Shown: one piece after another, positions 1-8,509 of the stretch
Numbering within the stretch: position 1 is the first letter of the stretch
Layout of the letters: every line of letters begins with the position of its first letter
Notes under the pieces: generated by a model
Databases searched by the model: none
What the model saw: only the letters and a program-made list of their open reading frames with translations
Told to the model about the DNA's origin: nothing
Assembly (NCBI RefSeq): GCF_014284235.1
Contig: NZ_JACOGD010000002.1
Span: 1 to 64,000, forward strand
Length of the DNA: 64,000 nt
Source: Cognatundibacterium curvum
GTDB taxonomy: Bacteria > Pseudomonadota > Gammaproteobacteria > Burkholderiales > Burkholderiaceae_D
Direction of reading: 5' to 3'
Made by a program: the position numbers and the translations under genes

Positions 1-479
1 CCTACAAAGCCGGGATGAAACTGATTGCAGCAAATGGGGATGTGGATATCAAGGCGCTGGAAAAAAGCATTCATGTGCTGGCCAGACTGCGCATCACAGA
101 AACGGCACAAAGCATCACCATCAACGCGAGTAAAGAAGTGCTGATCAATGGCGGCGGCAGCTACACCCGCTGGAATGCGGCTGGGATAGAAGACGGCACC
201 AGTGGCGTGTGGAGCGCGCATGCGGCGGGACACAGTCTTAGCGGGCCGCAAAGTTTAGCCCAGGTCGTACAAAGCTGGCACGGTCTGCCATTTGATCGCG
301 AAGCCGTGTTCCATGATGTGGCCGGCAATCCCGTGCCAGCTCAGGAATTTCAGCTCACACATATGGATGGTGGCGCAGCCGCCGTTCAGACCAGCCCCGA
401 CAATGGCAGCACCCAGACCCAGCAGGCACTGGGACCGGATGCCTATCTGGTGCGTTGGACAGGAGGTAAGCAATCATGA
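1..479 (+). CDS. vgrG: VgrG C-terminal fragment (T6SS spike)
   Basis: This is the 3' end of a gene that enters from outside the window; the frame is open from base 3 to the stop at 477-479. The visible part (about 158 residues) has repeated beta-strand character and matches the DUF2345 C-terminal extension of type VI secretion VgrG spike proteins (ALEKSIHVLARLRIT, KEVLINGGGSYTRW). The spike core lies upstream and is not seen. VgrG tips usually carry the effector encoded next to them. The stop overlaps the start of the lipase gene as ATGA, so the two are translationally coupled, which fits a VgrG-effector pair. Confidence is limited only by the truncation. Confidence 0.85.
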   Translation, partial: YKAGMKLIAANGDVDIKALEKSIHVLARLRITETAQSITINASKEVLINGGGSYTRWNAAGIEDGTSGVWSAHAAGHSLSGPQSLAQVVQSWHGLPFDREAVFHDVAGNPVPAQEFQLTHMDGGAAAVQTSPDNGSTQTQQALGPDAYLVRWTGGKQS

Positions 480-2296
480 CTCAGTCAGATGCAGTTCCCG
501 ACAATATCAACCCCAACGATGAATGGGTGGATTTCACCTGGGGCGTCGATGGCAGTGCCCAGGTCGCGGTGCAAATGACACCCATCAAAGACCGCAGCAA
601 AGTGCGCATGCGCATACCGCCTGCCAAGCTCATCCCCATCGTTTTTTTACCCGGCATCATGGGCAGTAATCTGCGCATGACACGCAGCCGCCAGCAATTA
701 ATGGAGCGAAAAAATAACAGCGCCTGGCGACCGGATGCGATCAAACCATTTGATACACATGACTTTCCGGCCAAGGAAAGACAACTGCGGCTGGACCCCG
801 ATGCGACCGAGGTGGATTACTATGAAATGACGAATGCCAATGGCGAGTTTGATGCCACCGGCGACCTCACAGAAAGCTCGGATAAACGTCACAGTAATGT
901 ACCCGATGATCTGCCAGATATCGGCCTGTTGCGCTCCGATCCGCATACCGGCAAAGTCTTTTTCAGCGCCGCCCAGAAGGCGCGTGCACGTGGATGGAGC
1001 GAGGTCATGTTTGGCTCTTATGGTGACATCCTTAAGCTGATGGAAGCGCAGCTCAATCAGATCCTGGAAACCCGCGATGGCAAGCGTCAACCCAAAAAGA
1101 GCTGGTTAGATAACAATCCCTTCCTGCATCGCGGCGGCGAGGTCTTAGGGCGTGCCGGGTTCAAGATGGGCAATGCCAACCTGCCTCCGATAGAGGACGA
1201 AGAAATCCTCAAAATAGGCGAGTGCTGGTATCCGGTACATGCCATGGGCTACAACTGGTTGAGAAGCAATGGTGAGAATGCCAAAGTGCTGGCTCAGCGC
1301 ATCCGCGACCTGATCAACAATTACCAGCAAAAAGGACGCGACTGTCCGGGTGTGATCCTGGTCACGCATAGCATGGGCGGCTTGCTGGCACGTGCCCTGA
1401 TCCATCCTGATTACGGCAATATTGCCGACAAGGTGCTGGGTATTTATCACAATGTGATGCCCACCGTAGGTGCGGCGGCCGCCTACAAACGCATGCGCGC
1501 TGGCTTTGGCGGAGAAGGTAGCGGTCTGGTCGCCTCGGTCGTAGAAAAAGAACTGGGTAACAATGCCCCCAAATGTGTGGCTGTACTCGCCAATGCGCAG
1601 GGTGGGCTCGAACTGCTGCCATTTAACTCTTATGGCAAGCACTGGCTCAAGGTCGTGGATGCCGATGGCAAGGAATTAGGTAGCTGGCCAGCGGAAGACG
1701 CTGTTCAGGAAGTCTATACCGACAATCAGGCCTGGTGGCGCTTGATTAATCCTGACTGGATTGATCCCGCGCAGCAAGTAAGTAAAGATCCTAGTCAGGG
1801 AGGGAAGACTGCGAAACAGATTGGAGCTAATGCGACCAACAATCGAATCGAACGTGCACGTGATTTTTCTGAAGCGATTGCCCAAACCTTCGCCAAACCC
1901 AGCTATGCGAGCTATGGAGTAGGAAACTTTTATCCCGCCTGGGGGAACATCGTATGGCAAGTCAGCAAGGGCAATCCTGTCAGCGCCGGTGATCCCAAAC
2001 AATGGACCCTGCTCAGTGATACCGGCAACGGCACTGTGATGGTCAAAGGGGTCGATGGTCAGCCGCTAAGCCTGAGCATACAAGCGCCGCAACAACTCGG
2101 TGATGGCACCGTCCCCAGTGAACGAAGTGCAAAACGGGTACAAGCCCAGCTCTGCTTTGAACAAATAGGATATGACCATCAGGGCAGTTACCAGAACAGC
2201 AGTGTGCAGGACTCCACCCTGTACAGCATCGTCAAAATCGCCAGTGCCTATCAGCCAGCCTGGTGGGCCAAACCCAATTACAAGGAAAAACCATGA
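476..2296 (+). CDS. T6SS lipase effector, Tle4-like alpha/beta hydrolase
   Basis: A 606-residue alpha/beta hydrolase. An early hydrophobic strand ends in a lipase oxyanion-type motif (VFLPGIMGSN, about residues 58-67), and the nucleophile elbow is V-T-H-S-M-G-G near residue 300, matching G/H-x-S-x-G. Candidate acid and histidine lie further on (DGTVPSE; IGYDHQGSY). No signal peptide is seen, as expected for a protein delivered on VgrG. Position directly after vgrG, with an ATGA overlap, and directly before two Tli4-like genes supports a type VI lipase effector of the Tle4 class that attacks phospholipids in a rival's periplasm. Effector role is established for the family; the Tle4 assignment is by resemblance and context. 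Confidence 0.8.
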   Translation: MTQSDAVPDNINPNDEWVDFTWGVDGSAQVAVQMTPIKDRSKVRMRIPPAKLIPIVFLPGIMGSNLRMTRSRQQLMERKNNSAWRPDAIKPFDTHDFPAKERQLRLDPDATEVDYYEMTNANGEFDATGDLTESSDKRHSNVPDDLPDIGLLRSDPHTGKVFFSAAQKARARGWSEVMFGSYGDILKLMEAQLNQILETRDGKRQPKKSWLDNNPFLHRGGEVLGRAGFKMGNANLPPIEDEEILKIGECWYPVHAMGYNWLRSNGENAKVLAQRIRDLINNYQQKGRDCPGVILVTHSMGGLLARALIHPDYGNIADKVLGIYHNVMPTVGAAAAYKRMRAGFGGEGSGLVASVVEKELGNNAPKCVAVLANAQGGLELLPFNSYGKHWLKVVDADGKELGSWPAEDAVQEVYTDNQAWWRLINPDWIDPAQQVSKDPSQGGKTAKQIGANATNNRIERARDFSEAIAQTFAKPSYASYGVGNFYPAWGNIVWQVSKGNPVSAGDPKQWTLLSDTGNGTVMVKGVDGQPLSLSIQAPQQLGDGTVPSERSAKRVQAQLCFEQIGYDHQGSYQNSSVQDSTLYSIVKIASAYQPAWWAKPNYKEKP

Positions 2297-3255
2297 GCCG
2301 CCATCCACGTATAGAAGCCTTGTTCTCCCAAACCAAACTGCTTGGTTTTGGACGCTATGTATTGACGGTGCCTGTCGATTCGCGTCTGAGCTTTGGCTAT
2401 GACATTCCTACCTTGCCGAATCAAGCGCAAAACCTTAATAAAATCATTGAAGCAAAGGTTGCGGAAATCAAAGCCAAATATAAAACGGCTGAGGTTAACT
2501 ATGTGGGTCCGGGGCCTGCACCACATGTGACATGGATCAGATCATTTGAGGACAAATACGCAAAAGCATCAGGTTTGGAGGGATTTGATATCTACTATGT
2601 GTTGCCGCCTCATATTTTTAACCCTGGTGATGCCGTCTCGTCAGGCGAACGCAGTTATGAACAAGTGCTGGCACACACCCTGCATGTCGCCAGGGCACTG
2701 CGTTTGCGCCAACCCGATGAACTGCCTTTGGAAGAAGGTTTATGCCACGAATATGCATTTCAACGGCTCGCGGGTGCCCAGCATAGCCTCAGTAGCGCCG
2801 GGCTACATATGGCCGCCTTGCCCGATGTGGTGTTCAGTGTGCTCAGCAATACCAATGCCAGCACCGAAGGAGAAAATGGCTATGGACTGATCCAGCTCAT
2901 GGAAAATCAAAAGAAAAAGCTGGGTCGTGATTATCCCAAAGTCACCGTGTTACGTGCCGCCAAACGCAAGGTACACGACTGGGAAGGCGAAGAAACGCTG
3001 CTGCGCGATGAGGATGGCTCACATCAATTCCGTTGGATGCTGGTCGATAAACGCGCCAGCGTCGCTTACCCCGCCTGGTTAGATGTCACGCTATACGACA
3101 AAGTCAGATACGACATGATAGGTGGTGCCGACCAAGCCTCGCTCAGCGATGAAGAGGCCTTAGCCCTGTGGGACAAATTGCTGGAGAGCCTGAAATTCCG
3201 CGTCGCGGTGCCAGGTGCTCCGGATTCGGCAGTGCAATTCAAAGGAGTGTTCTGA
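2293..3255 (+). CDS. Tli4-like immunity protein, copy 1 (no signal peptide)
   Basis: A 320-residue protein starting at ATG 2293, overlapping the lipase stop as ATGA with AAGGAAAAA just upstream. The N-terminal stretch (GFGRYVLTVPVDSRLSFG) resembles the opening of Tli4 T6SS immunity proteins, which normally sit in the periplasm and neutralise Tle4 lipases. No signal peptide is encoded: the protein begins directly at SRHPRIEALF. It is nearly identical over long stretches to the next copy (3437-4405), the two being 1150 bp apart. The stop (TGA 3253-3255) overlaps the next start as TGATG. Immunity function is inferred from family resemblance and position; lack of export makes function of this copy doubtful. 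Confidence 0.7.
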   Translation: MSRHPRIEALFSQTKLLGFGRYVLTVPVDSRLSFGYDIPTLPNQAQNLNKIIEAKVAEIKAKYKTAEVNYVGPGPAPHVTWIRSFEDKYAKASGLEGFDIYYVLPPHIFNPGDAVSSGERSYEQVLAHTLHVARALRLRQPDELPLEEGLCHEYAFQRLAGAQHSLSSAGLHMAALPDVVFSVLSNTNASTEGENGYGLIQLMENQKKKLGRDYPKVTVLRAAKRKVHDWEGEETLLRDEDGSHQFRWMLVDKRASVAYPAWLDVTLYDKVRYDMIGGADQASLSDEEALALWDKLLESLKFRVAVPGAPDSAVQFKGVF

Positions 3256-3446
3256 TGTCAGATACGATTTCTACACAACGTCGCTTGCTACTCAACACCC
3301 TGCTGCTGAGCCTGACTGCTTCCAGGGCGACAAAAATCTTGGCGATGCCAGTGTCATTGCCAGCATTCGCAACTGTGCCTGCGGCGACTACGACGAATCG
3401 CTTATGGAAACCCATGCCTTCCGCTAAGGGCAGCCTATGGGACTGA
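3255..3446 (+). pseudogene. Frameshifted lipoprotein N-terminus of immunity copy 2
   Basis: ATG 3255 has a strong AAAGGAG ribosome site at 3240-3246 and overlaps the preceding stop. It encodes a clear signal peptide (TQRRLLLNTLLLSLTA) and then in the same frame runs into low-complexity sequence, stopping at 3446. In the -1 frame the sequence from about 3320 reads CFQGDKNLGDASVIASIRN, with a stop at 3425-3427. That frame is the one used by the immunity body starting at 3437. One extra base in GCTTCCAGG would give an ideal lipobox LTAC followed by QGDKNLGD. I read this as the broken export signal of copy 2, possibly a recoding site; see findings. Confidence 0.6.
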
Positions 3447-4405
3447 GCCGCCATCCACGTATAGAAGCCTTGTTCTCCCAAACCAAACTGCTTGGTTTTG
3501 GACGCTACGTATTGACGGTGCCTGTCGATTCCCGTCTGAGCTTTGGCTATGACATTCCTACCTTACCAAATCAGGCTGAGAACCTTAAAAAAATTGTCGA
3601 GGCCAAGGTAGCCGAAATTAAGGCGCATCACAAAACGGCTGAAATTAATTATGTTGGGCCAGGGCCAGCACCACATGTGACATGGATCAGATCTTACTCA
3701 ACCATATACGCCAAAGAATTAGGCTTAGAGGGATTTGATATCTACTATGTGTTGTCGCCACATATTTTTAACCCTGGTGATGCCGTCTCGTCAGGCGAAC
3801 GCAGTTATGAACAAGTGCTGGCACACACCCTGCATGTCGCCAGGGCACTGCGTTTGCGCCAACCCGATGAACTACCGTTGGAAGAGGGTTTATGCCACGA
3901 ATATGCATTTCAGCGACTCGCGGGGGCGGAAGGCAGTATCTCCAGTGCGGGGCTACATATAGCAGCCTTGCCTGATGTGGTCTTCAGTGTATTTAGTAAT
4001 ACAGGCGGAAGCGTTGATGGAGAAAATGGCTATGGACTGATCCAGCGGATGGAAAATCAAAAGAAAAAACTCGGTGCCGACTATCCAAAATGTACCTTAC
4101 TGCGTGCTGCTAAACGCAAGATACACGACTGGGAAGGCGAAGAAACCCTGTTTCGTAATGAAGATGGTTCACATGATTTCCGCTGGCTGGCAATCGGTAT
4201 CCGGAATAGCGTCGCCAGACCTGCCAAATTAGACGTCACGCTATACGACAAAGTCAGATACGACATGATAGGTGGTGCCGATAAAGCCTCACTCAGCGAT
4301 GAAGAGGCCTTAGCCCTGTGGGACAAATTGCTGGAGAGCCTGAAATTCCGCGTCGCGGTTCCAGGTGCTCCGGATTCGGCAGTGCAATTCAAAGGAGTAT
4401 TGTGA
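3437..4405 (+). CDS. Tli4-like immunity protein, copy 2
   Basis: A 322-residue paralogue of the gene at 2293, starting at ATG 3437 with AAGGG at 3426-3430. The body shares the GFGRYVLTVP opening and a long identical central block (SSGERSYEQVLAHTLH, LRQPDELPLEEGL), differing mainly in scattered patches (FEDKYAKAS versus YSTIYAKEL; QHSLSS versus EGSISS). Such patchy divergence is typical of duplicated immunity genes adapting to different effectors. The region upstream in the same frame encodes what looks like its missing lipoprotein N-terminus, interrupted by a frameshift and a TAA at 3425-3427. As written it would be cytoplasmic. The function is inferred from family and position. Confidence 0.68.
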   Translation: MGLSRHPRIEALFSQTKLLGFGRYVLTVPVDSRLSFGYDIPTLPNQAENLKKIVEAKVAEIKAHHKTAEINYVGPGPAPHVTWIRSYSTIYAKELGLEGFDIYYVLSPHIFNPGDAVSSGERSYEQVLAHTLHVARALRLRQPDELPLEEGLCHEYAFQRLAGAEGSISSAGLHIAALPDVVFSVFSNTGGSVDGENGYGLIQRMENQKKKLGADYPKCTLLRAAKRKIHDWEGEETLFRNEDGSHDFRWLAIGIRNSVARPAKLDVTLYDKVRYDMIGGADKASLSDEEALALWDKLLESLKFRVAVPGAPDSAVQFKGVL

Positions 4406-4590
4406 TGGCAAATACGATTTCCACACAACGTCGCTTGCTACTCAACACCCTGCTGCTGAGCCTGACTGCTTCCAGGGCGACAAAAATCTTGGCGATGCCA
4501 GTGTCATTGCCAGCATCCGCAACTGCGCCTGCGGCGACTACGACGAATCGCTTATGGAAACCTTTAGCACCTGCGAATGTGCTGCACTAA
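4405..4590 (+). pseudogene. Orphan signal-peptide stub of a third immunity copy
   Basis: A 61-residue reading frame with the same AAAGGAG ribosome site and the same signal peptide (TQRRLLLNTLLLSLTA) as the segment at 3255, overlapping the stop of the preceding immunity gene. It carries the identical frameshift at GCTTCCAGG. Homology to the tandem unit ends after CTTATGGAAACC near 4565 and the rest of the immunity gene is missing. It is best read as the remnant left by the tandem duplication; a tiny secreted peptide cannot be excluded. Confidence 0.55.
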
Positions 4591-4892
4591 TGTGCGCGTT
4601 GCTGTACCAGTATCCAGGGTTTGACCACCACTGTCCATAACTGAGCGTTTTGCTCCAGCCAGAGCTGGGCCTGGCTGTCACTGACTTTCGCTACCTGTCC
4701 GGTTTGCAGCAGGGTGGCGAATTCGCTGGCGCGGTCGTCGGCCATCATGGCGGCGACTTCGACCAGATCCAGTTCACTCGCTACGGCGATCACTTGTCCG
4801 GTCGCGAACTGGCGCTGTAATTCCTGCCAGGGATAAGTAGCAGTTTCCTGATTGATTTTTGTTCGTAATAAAGCGGATTCGGAAGTTGTCAT
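4587..4892 (-). CDS. DUF2288 family protein
   Basis: A 101-residue acidic cytoplasmic protein. It matches the DUF2288 pattern: an opening E-T-A-x-x-P-W-x-E-L-Q, the central block SELDLVEVAA with ADD, then VAKVSDSQAQ and a C-terminal W-T-V-V-V-K-P-W-I-L-V-Q. I chose ATG 4892 because it begins the conserved part; an in-frame ATG at 4907 would add five residues and neither has a clear ribosome site. The function of the family is unknown. The gene converges on the immunity array and diverges from lapD. Confidence 0.8.
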   Translation of the reverse strand: MTTSESALLRTKINQETATYPWQELQRQFATGQVIAVASELDLVEVAAMMADDRASEFATLLQTGQVAKVSDSQAQLWLEQNAQLWTVVVKPWILVQQRAH

Positions 4893-4920
4893 GGTGTTTT
4901 TATGCATATTAAGCAGTTTT

Positions 4921-4995
4921 GCTGCACGGGATGTGCAGCCACATGCTGCAATTTTGCCTCAACTTGCCCGAAAGCATAAAAAAAACCGGTTTTTT
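4921..4995. other. Hairpins in the DUF2288-lapD divergent region
   Basis: Two dyads are visible: GCTGCAC at 4921-4927 pairing with GTGCAGC at 4933-4939, in the likely leader of the DUF2288 gene, and a perfect palindrome AAAAAACCGGTTTTTT at 4980-4995. The second has terminator-like A/T flanks on both strands but no loop. Their role is unknown; either may lie in promoter or leader sequence. Confidence 0.4.
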
Positions 4996-5075
4996 AGCGT
5001 AAAAATGGTATTTTCTTGCTGCTGAGTATGGAATTCTCCATTCGCCTGTGTGCCATCGCCTCCTTTACGCTCGTC

Positions 5076-7040
5076 ATGACCTTACAACGCCAACTTTTGA
5101 TTGCGATTTCCCTGCTGTTTCTTGTGGTTTTCCTGGTGGTGGAGGGCCTCAGTATTGTGACTACCCGCAACTATCTGCAACAACAACTGGCTTCGCATGC
5201 GCAGGATGCCGCGACTACGCTGTCCAAGTCCTTGGAAAAAGCCATGGCCAGCAAGGACAGCACCCTGGCCGAGGTAGAAATTGCCTCGATGTTTGACCGA
5301 GGCTATTACCAGAGTATGCAGGTACTCGATAACCAGGGCCGTCCATTTGTCAGCAAAGAGTTGAGCAGTGACAGGGCGCAGACACCGGGCTGGTTGCCGG
5401 ATTTACTCAATATCCGCTTACCAGCGGCAGAAGCCTTTATCAGCTCTGGCTGGCGTCAGCTCGGTAAAGTGGTGGTGCTTAGTCATCCGGCCTATGCCTA
5501 TGCTTATTTATGGCAAAGCATGAAAACCATCGCGCTGTGGATGAGCGTCATGTATCTGGTGGTGCTGGCGCTGAGCATGCTGATGCTCAGACTGATATTG
5601 AGACCGCTGGAAAAAATTGAAGCGCTGGCGCATGCCGTGCAGGAAAAACGCTTCGAACCGATAGCGCTGCAACCGCGCGCGCCTGAATTGCAAAAAGTCG
5701 TCACCGCGATGAATCAGATGGCGCAGCGTATCTCGCATGTACTGGATCAGGAGCGTGCAAATGCCGAGCAGTACCGGCGTGCCGCATTTCAGGATAGTGT
5801 GACCGGGCTGGAAAACCGCCAGGGCTTTGACCTGCGTCTGAATCAGTTGCTGGCGCAGGATGAGCGCAGTGATCAGACCTGGCTGGCGGTATTCGAACTG
5901 GATGGGCTCAAGACCCTGAATCAACGCCAGGGTTACGCACGCGGTAATGACTTGTTGGTACAACTGGCGCAATGCCTGAAGCAACAGCTGCATCCTGAAC
6001 GGGATTTCGCCGGCCGCATGGGTGGTGCCGCGATCGCCTTGGTGTGCACCGGTGTGGATGCGGCGCAGATGCAGGAAAAGCGGGTGCAATGGCAACAAGG
6101 CTTGCAGCAATTAGTGGCTGCTGTGGATCACAGCGTACAGCTGAGCGCGGCCATGCTGGCGTGTGCACCGGGTCAGAACCGCAAAGAATTACTGAGTCAG
6201 GCCGATCTCTTGTTGGAACAATCGCGGCAACAGGGGCAAGGCAAGATCATCTGTGCTGAGGAAGTCCCGGGCACACGTATCGTTGAGGGCTCACAAGCCT
6301 GGCGTTTACTGATCGCCAATGCCTTACATGAAAATCGCTGGGTACTCTACACCCAGCCGGTGGTGCAGCTGGACAGCCGCCAGCAAACCCAGCATGAATT
6401 GTATGTGCGTTTGCTGGATGAGAAAGGCAGTGTGCTGACTGCGGCGGAATTCATGCCTATGGCCGTGCGTCATCAGCTGACTGCAGAGATCGATCAGGCC
6501 GTGATCAGTCTGGCTTTGCAGGCGATTCAGGCTGAGCCGCAGCGTTTCAAGGCGCTGGCCGTGAATGTGTCTATGGCTTCGGTCAGCCAGCCTGCATTCT
6601 GTCTGTGGCTGGCGCAAGCCTGTCAGGCGGCAGCGCCTTTGCCTGTGCCTTTGTATCTGGAACTCAGCGAATTTGCCTGTGTCAAACAACGTGCCGAGAG
6701 CCGCCAGTTCTTCCGTATGTTGCGTGAGCTGGGGCTGGGCTTTGGGCTGGATCATGTCGGGCTGGACCCGCTGGCCTTGCAATTGATACGCGATAATCCT
6801 CCGGATTACATCAAGCTCGACAGCGGGCTGATTGCACAGATGGCGACTCAGCCGGACATCTTTGTCCACGTCGAGGCACTGGTGCGTTTTGCGCAGTCAC
6901 TTGAGATTCCATGTATCGCGCAGGGCATAGAGGATGAAGCGCTGATCGATCTGCTCAGGCAGGCGCAGGTGGAGGCGGGCCAGGGCTATGTGTTTGGCAT
7001 GCCGGAGAAGCTGGAGCGCCGTTTTCAGCCTTATTTGTGA
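5076..7040 (+). CDS. lapD: LapD-like c-di-GMP receptor
   Basis: A 654-residue inner-membrane protein with start set at ATG 5076, where similarity to LapD begins (TLQRQLLIAISLLFLVV). Order: TM helix (about 7-27), periplasmic LapD/MoxY-type domain (HAQDAATTL, FDRGYYQSM, SSGWRQLGKVVVLSHP), second TM helix (about 150-172), HAMP, then degenerate GGDEF and EAL domains. The GGDEF motif reads M-G-G-A-A-I, the EAL site reads E-L-Y-V-R-L-L, and DDFGTG is replaced by DHVGLD, so it should bind rather than make or break c-di-GMP. In the known Lap system LapD sequesters the protease LapG when c-di-GMP is high. The lapG gene follows in convergent orientation, 34 bp away. Confidence 0.9.
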   Translation: MTLQRQLLIAISLLFLVVFLVVEGLSIVTTRNYLQQQLASHAQDAATTLSKSLEKAMASKDSTLAEVEIASMFDRGYYQSMQVLDNQGRPFVSKELSSDRAQTPGWLPDLLNIRLPAAEAFISSGWRQLGKVVVLSHPAYAYAYLWQSMKTIALWMSVMYLVVLALSMLMLRLILRPLEKIEALAHAVQEKRFEPIALQPRAPELQKVVTAMNQMAQRISHVLDQERANAEQYRRAAFQDSVTGLENRQGFDLRLNQLLAQDERSDQTWLAVFELDGLKTLNQRQGYARGNDLLVQLAQCLKQQLHPERDFAGRMGGAAIALVCTGVDAAQMQEKRVQWQQGLQQLVAAVDHSVQLSAAMLACAPGQNRKELLSQADLLLEQSRQQGQGKIICAEEVPGTRIVEGSQAWRLLIANALHENRWVLYTQPVVQLDSRQQTQHELYVRLLDEKGSVLTAAEFMPMAVRHQLTAEIDQAVISLALQAIQAEPQRFKALAVNVSMASVSQPAFCLWLAQACQAAAPLPVPLYLELSEFACVKQRAESRQFFRMLRELGLGFGLDHVGLDPLALQLIRDNPPDYIKLDSGLIAQMATQPDIFVHVEALVRFAQSLEIPCIAQGIEDEALIDLLRQAQVEAGQGYVFGMPEKLERRFQPYL

Positions 7041-7074
7041 GTCTCAACGTGCTTGTGAGCGCGCGCTGCATAGC

Positions 7075-7821
7075 CTACATGCGCCGTTCACGCTCCATTT
7101 TTTCTATCACTTCCTTCCACAAGCGCACGGTGGAAGCTGCGCCTTTGCGGTTATTCCCACCCAGCCATAAGTCATCATCATTGAAGCTGTAGACCGGAAT
7201 CAGATCGCTGCGCTGGGATGCGGGCTGGACCTCATCGACCAGATTATCCAGTATCCAGGGGTCGGCATTCAGGGTCGGGTAATAGGCCAGTACCATATGG
7301 GTTTCACCGATCTGGGTGGCGCGCACATAGGTGATGCGCATTTTGTCTGCTGGCACCCCTAGCTCCTTGAGCGTCATGTATTTGGCAATCGCATAATCCT
7401 CGCAATCGCCACCGGCTGAGCCGACAAATTCCACCGGCGTGGCCCAGTAATCGGCTTGATTCCAGTGCTCCTGATCGGTGAAATACGGTACCCGGTTATA
7501 AAAATCATTCACGCGGCGCAGTATCGTCATGGCGGGCTGCACATCGCTGGCTTGCTGTAAGCTCTTGCTAAAGTCTTTACCGGCAGTCGCACGGAATTGA
7601 TGCACGGCCTGCTGCATTTGTAATAAGCGTTTGGGTGCTTCTGCTCCAAAGCGTTGCCTGACGTGGTCGAGCAAGCCTTTGGAAAAATCGACCAGTCCTG
7701 AATAGGCGGGGGTACTCAGCATCAGCAGCGCTAGCAAACCAGCGCACAATAGCACGCCAGTCAGCCCCGGGCTACGCAGGCGTCGTGATCGTGGAAGGCA
7801 TAATTTCAGGGCTGCTGGCAT
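7075..7821 (-). CDS. lapG: LapG-like periplasmic cysteine protease
   Basis: A 248-residue protein with a long N-terminal hydrophobic segment (LTGVLLCAGLLALLMLS) ending at A-Y-S-G, consistent with export. It belongs to the bacterial transglutaminase-like cysteine protease family: the catalytic Cys is in G-G-D-C-E-D-Y-A, the His in G-E-T-H-M-V-L-A, and the Asp in W-I-L-D-N-L. LapG cleaves the N-terminus of large RTX-type surface adhesins, releasing cells from biofilm, and is held by LapD at high c-di-GMP. The neighbouring lapD makes the assignment firm. No large LapA-type adhesin or its type I exporter is in this window. The exact start among N-terminal Met codons is uncertain. Confidence 0.9.
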   Translation of the reverse strand: MPAALKLCLPRSRRLRSPGLTGVLLCAGLLALLMLSTPAYSGLVDFSKGLLDHVRQRFGAEAPKRLLQMQQAVHQFRATAGKDFSKSLQQASDVQPAMTILRRVNDFYNRVPYFTDQEHWNQADYWATPVEFVGSAGGDCEDYAIAKYMTLKELGVPADKMRITYVRATQIGETHMVLAYYPTLNADPWILDNLVDEVQPASQRSDLIPVYSFNDDDLWLGGNNRKGAASTVRLWKEVIEKMERERRM

Positions 7822-7868
7822 AGGAAAAGTAGTGATGTCATCAGCCCGGTTAGTGTGTCAGCTGCGAT

Positions 7869-8465
7869 TTATGCTTGCGCAGTGTCGTCGGAAAAATGGA
7901 CCTGGCCTTTCAATGCCGTGATCAGATCCGCCGTTAAGGCAGCGGCATCCTTGTCTTTCACGCTGTAGCGTATACAAGTTTGCTGCGCATAGCTGACCTC
8001 CAGGATTTGTGCCTGATATTTGTCCAGCCAATGGCGTGCCTGAGATTCGTCGGCATAGGCGACTTCCAGACTTGCTTCACGCCGGCTCTCGACTGCGATT
8101 AACTGCGCCTGTTTAAAGGCTTCAGAAATCGCCTGCCCATAGGCGCGCGTGAGCCCACCGGCACCGAGTTTGATTCCGCCCCAGTAGCGCACCACGACCG
8201 CCAGGACATTGGTCACATCTTTATGCACCAGCACGTTATACATGGGTTTAGCCGCTGTGCCTGAGGGTTCACCGTCGTCATCCAGACCGGATTCCCCGGC
8301 ACAGATCAGCGCCCAGCATACATGCACCGCACCCGGATGGGCACGGCGCAGGCCATCCAGCGTCTGACGTGCTTCTGCGCGGCTGTGGAGGGGATATAGC
8401 TGACCGAGAAAACGGCTTTTTTTGATTTCAATTTCCGCAAAAGCGGGGGCGGCAAGTTGATGCAT
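7869..8465 (-). CDS. yigZ: YigZ/IMPACT family protein
   Basis: A 198-residue cytoplasmic protein of the UPF0029/IMPACT family: an opening EIEIKKSRFLG, the central HPGAVHVCWA and DDGEPSGTAAKP, then RYWGGIKLGAGGLTRAYG, all hallmarks of YigZ. The C-terminal part is the expected ferredoxin-like DUF1949 domain. I set the start at ATG 8465, where the conserved MHQLAAP begins; an in-frame ATG at 8483 would add six residues and neither has a convincing ribosome site. YigZ proteins resemble ribosome-linked IMPACT factors but their bacterial role is not settled. Confidence 0.9.
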   Translation of the reverse strand: MHQLAAPAFAEIEIKKSRFLGQLYPLHSRAEARQTLDGLRRAHPGAVHVCWALICAGESGLDDDGEPSGTAAKPMYNVLVHKDVTNVLAVVVRYWGGIKLGAGGLTRAYGQAISEAFKQAQLIAVESRREASLEVAYADESQARHWLDKYQAQILEVSYAQQTCIRYSVKDKDAAALTADLITALKGQVHFSDDTAQA

Positions 8466-8509
8466 ACTCAGCGATGCTGGCAATGCGGCGCAGCACGCCG
8501 CAGTACCTG

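Larger units (their letters stand above)
2296..4565 (+). repeat. Tandem duplication of immunity unit (about 1.15 kb period)
   Basis: The stretch beginning AGCCGCCATCCACG occurs at 2296 and again at 3446 (offset 1150). Near-identity continues through the immunity gene body, the AAAGGAG ribosome site, the small signal-peptide reading frame and up to CTTATGGAAACC (about 3415 and 4563). The least conserved parts are short patches inside the immunity genes (for example around 2545 versus 3695 and 2780 versus 3930). Copy 2 ends abruptly after the shared CTTATGGAAACC, so a third unit is only a stub. Confidence 0.9.

Noticed and set aside
5508..6110. Open frame on the minus strand within lapD
   Set aside because: Antisense shadow; lapD on the plus strand is well supported.
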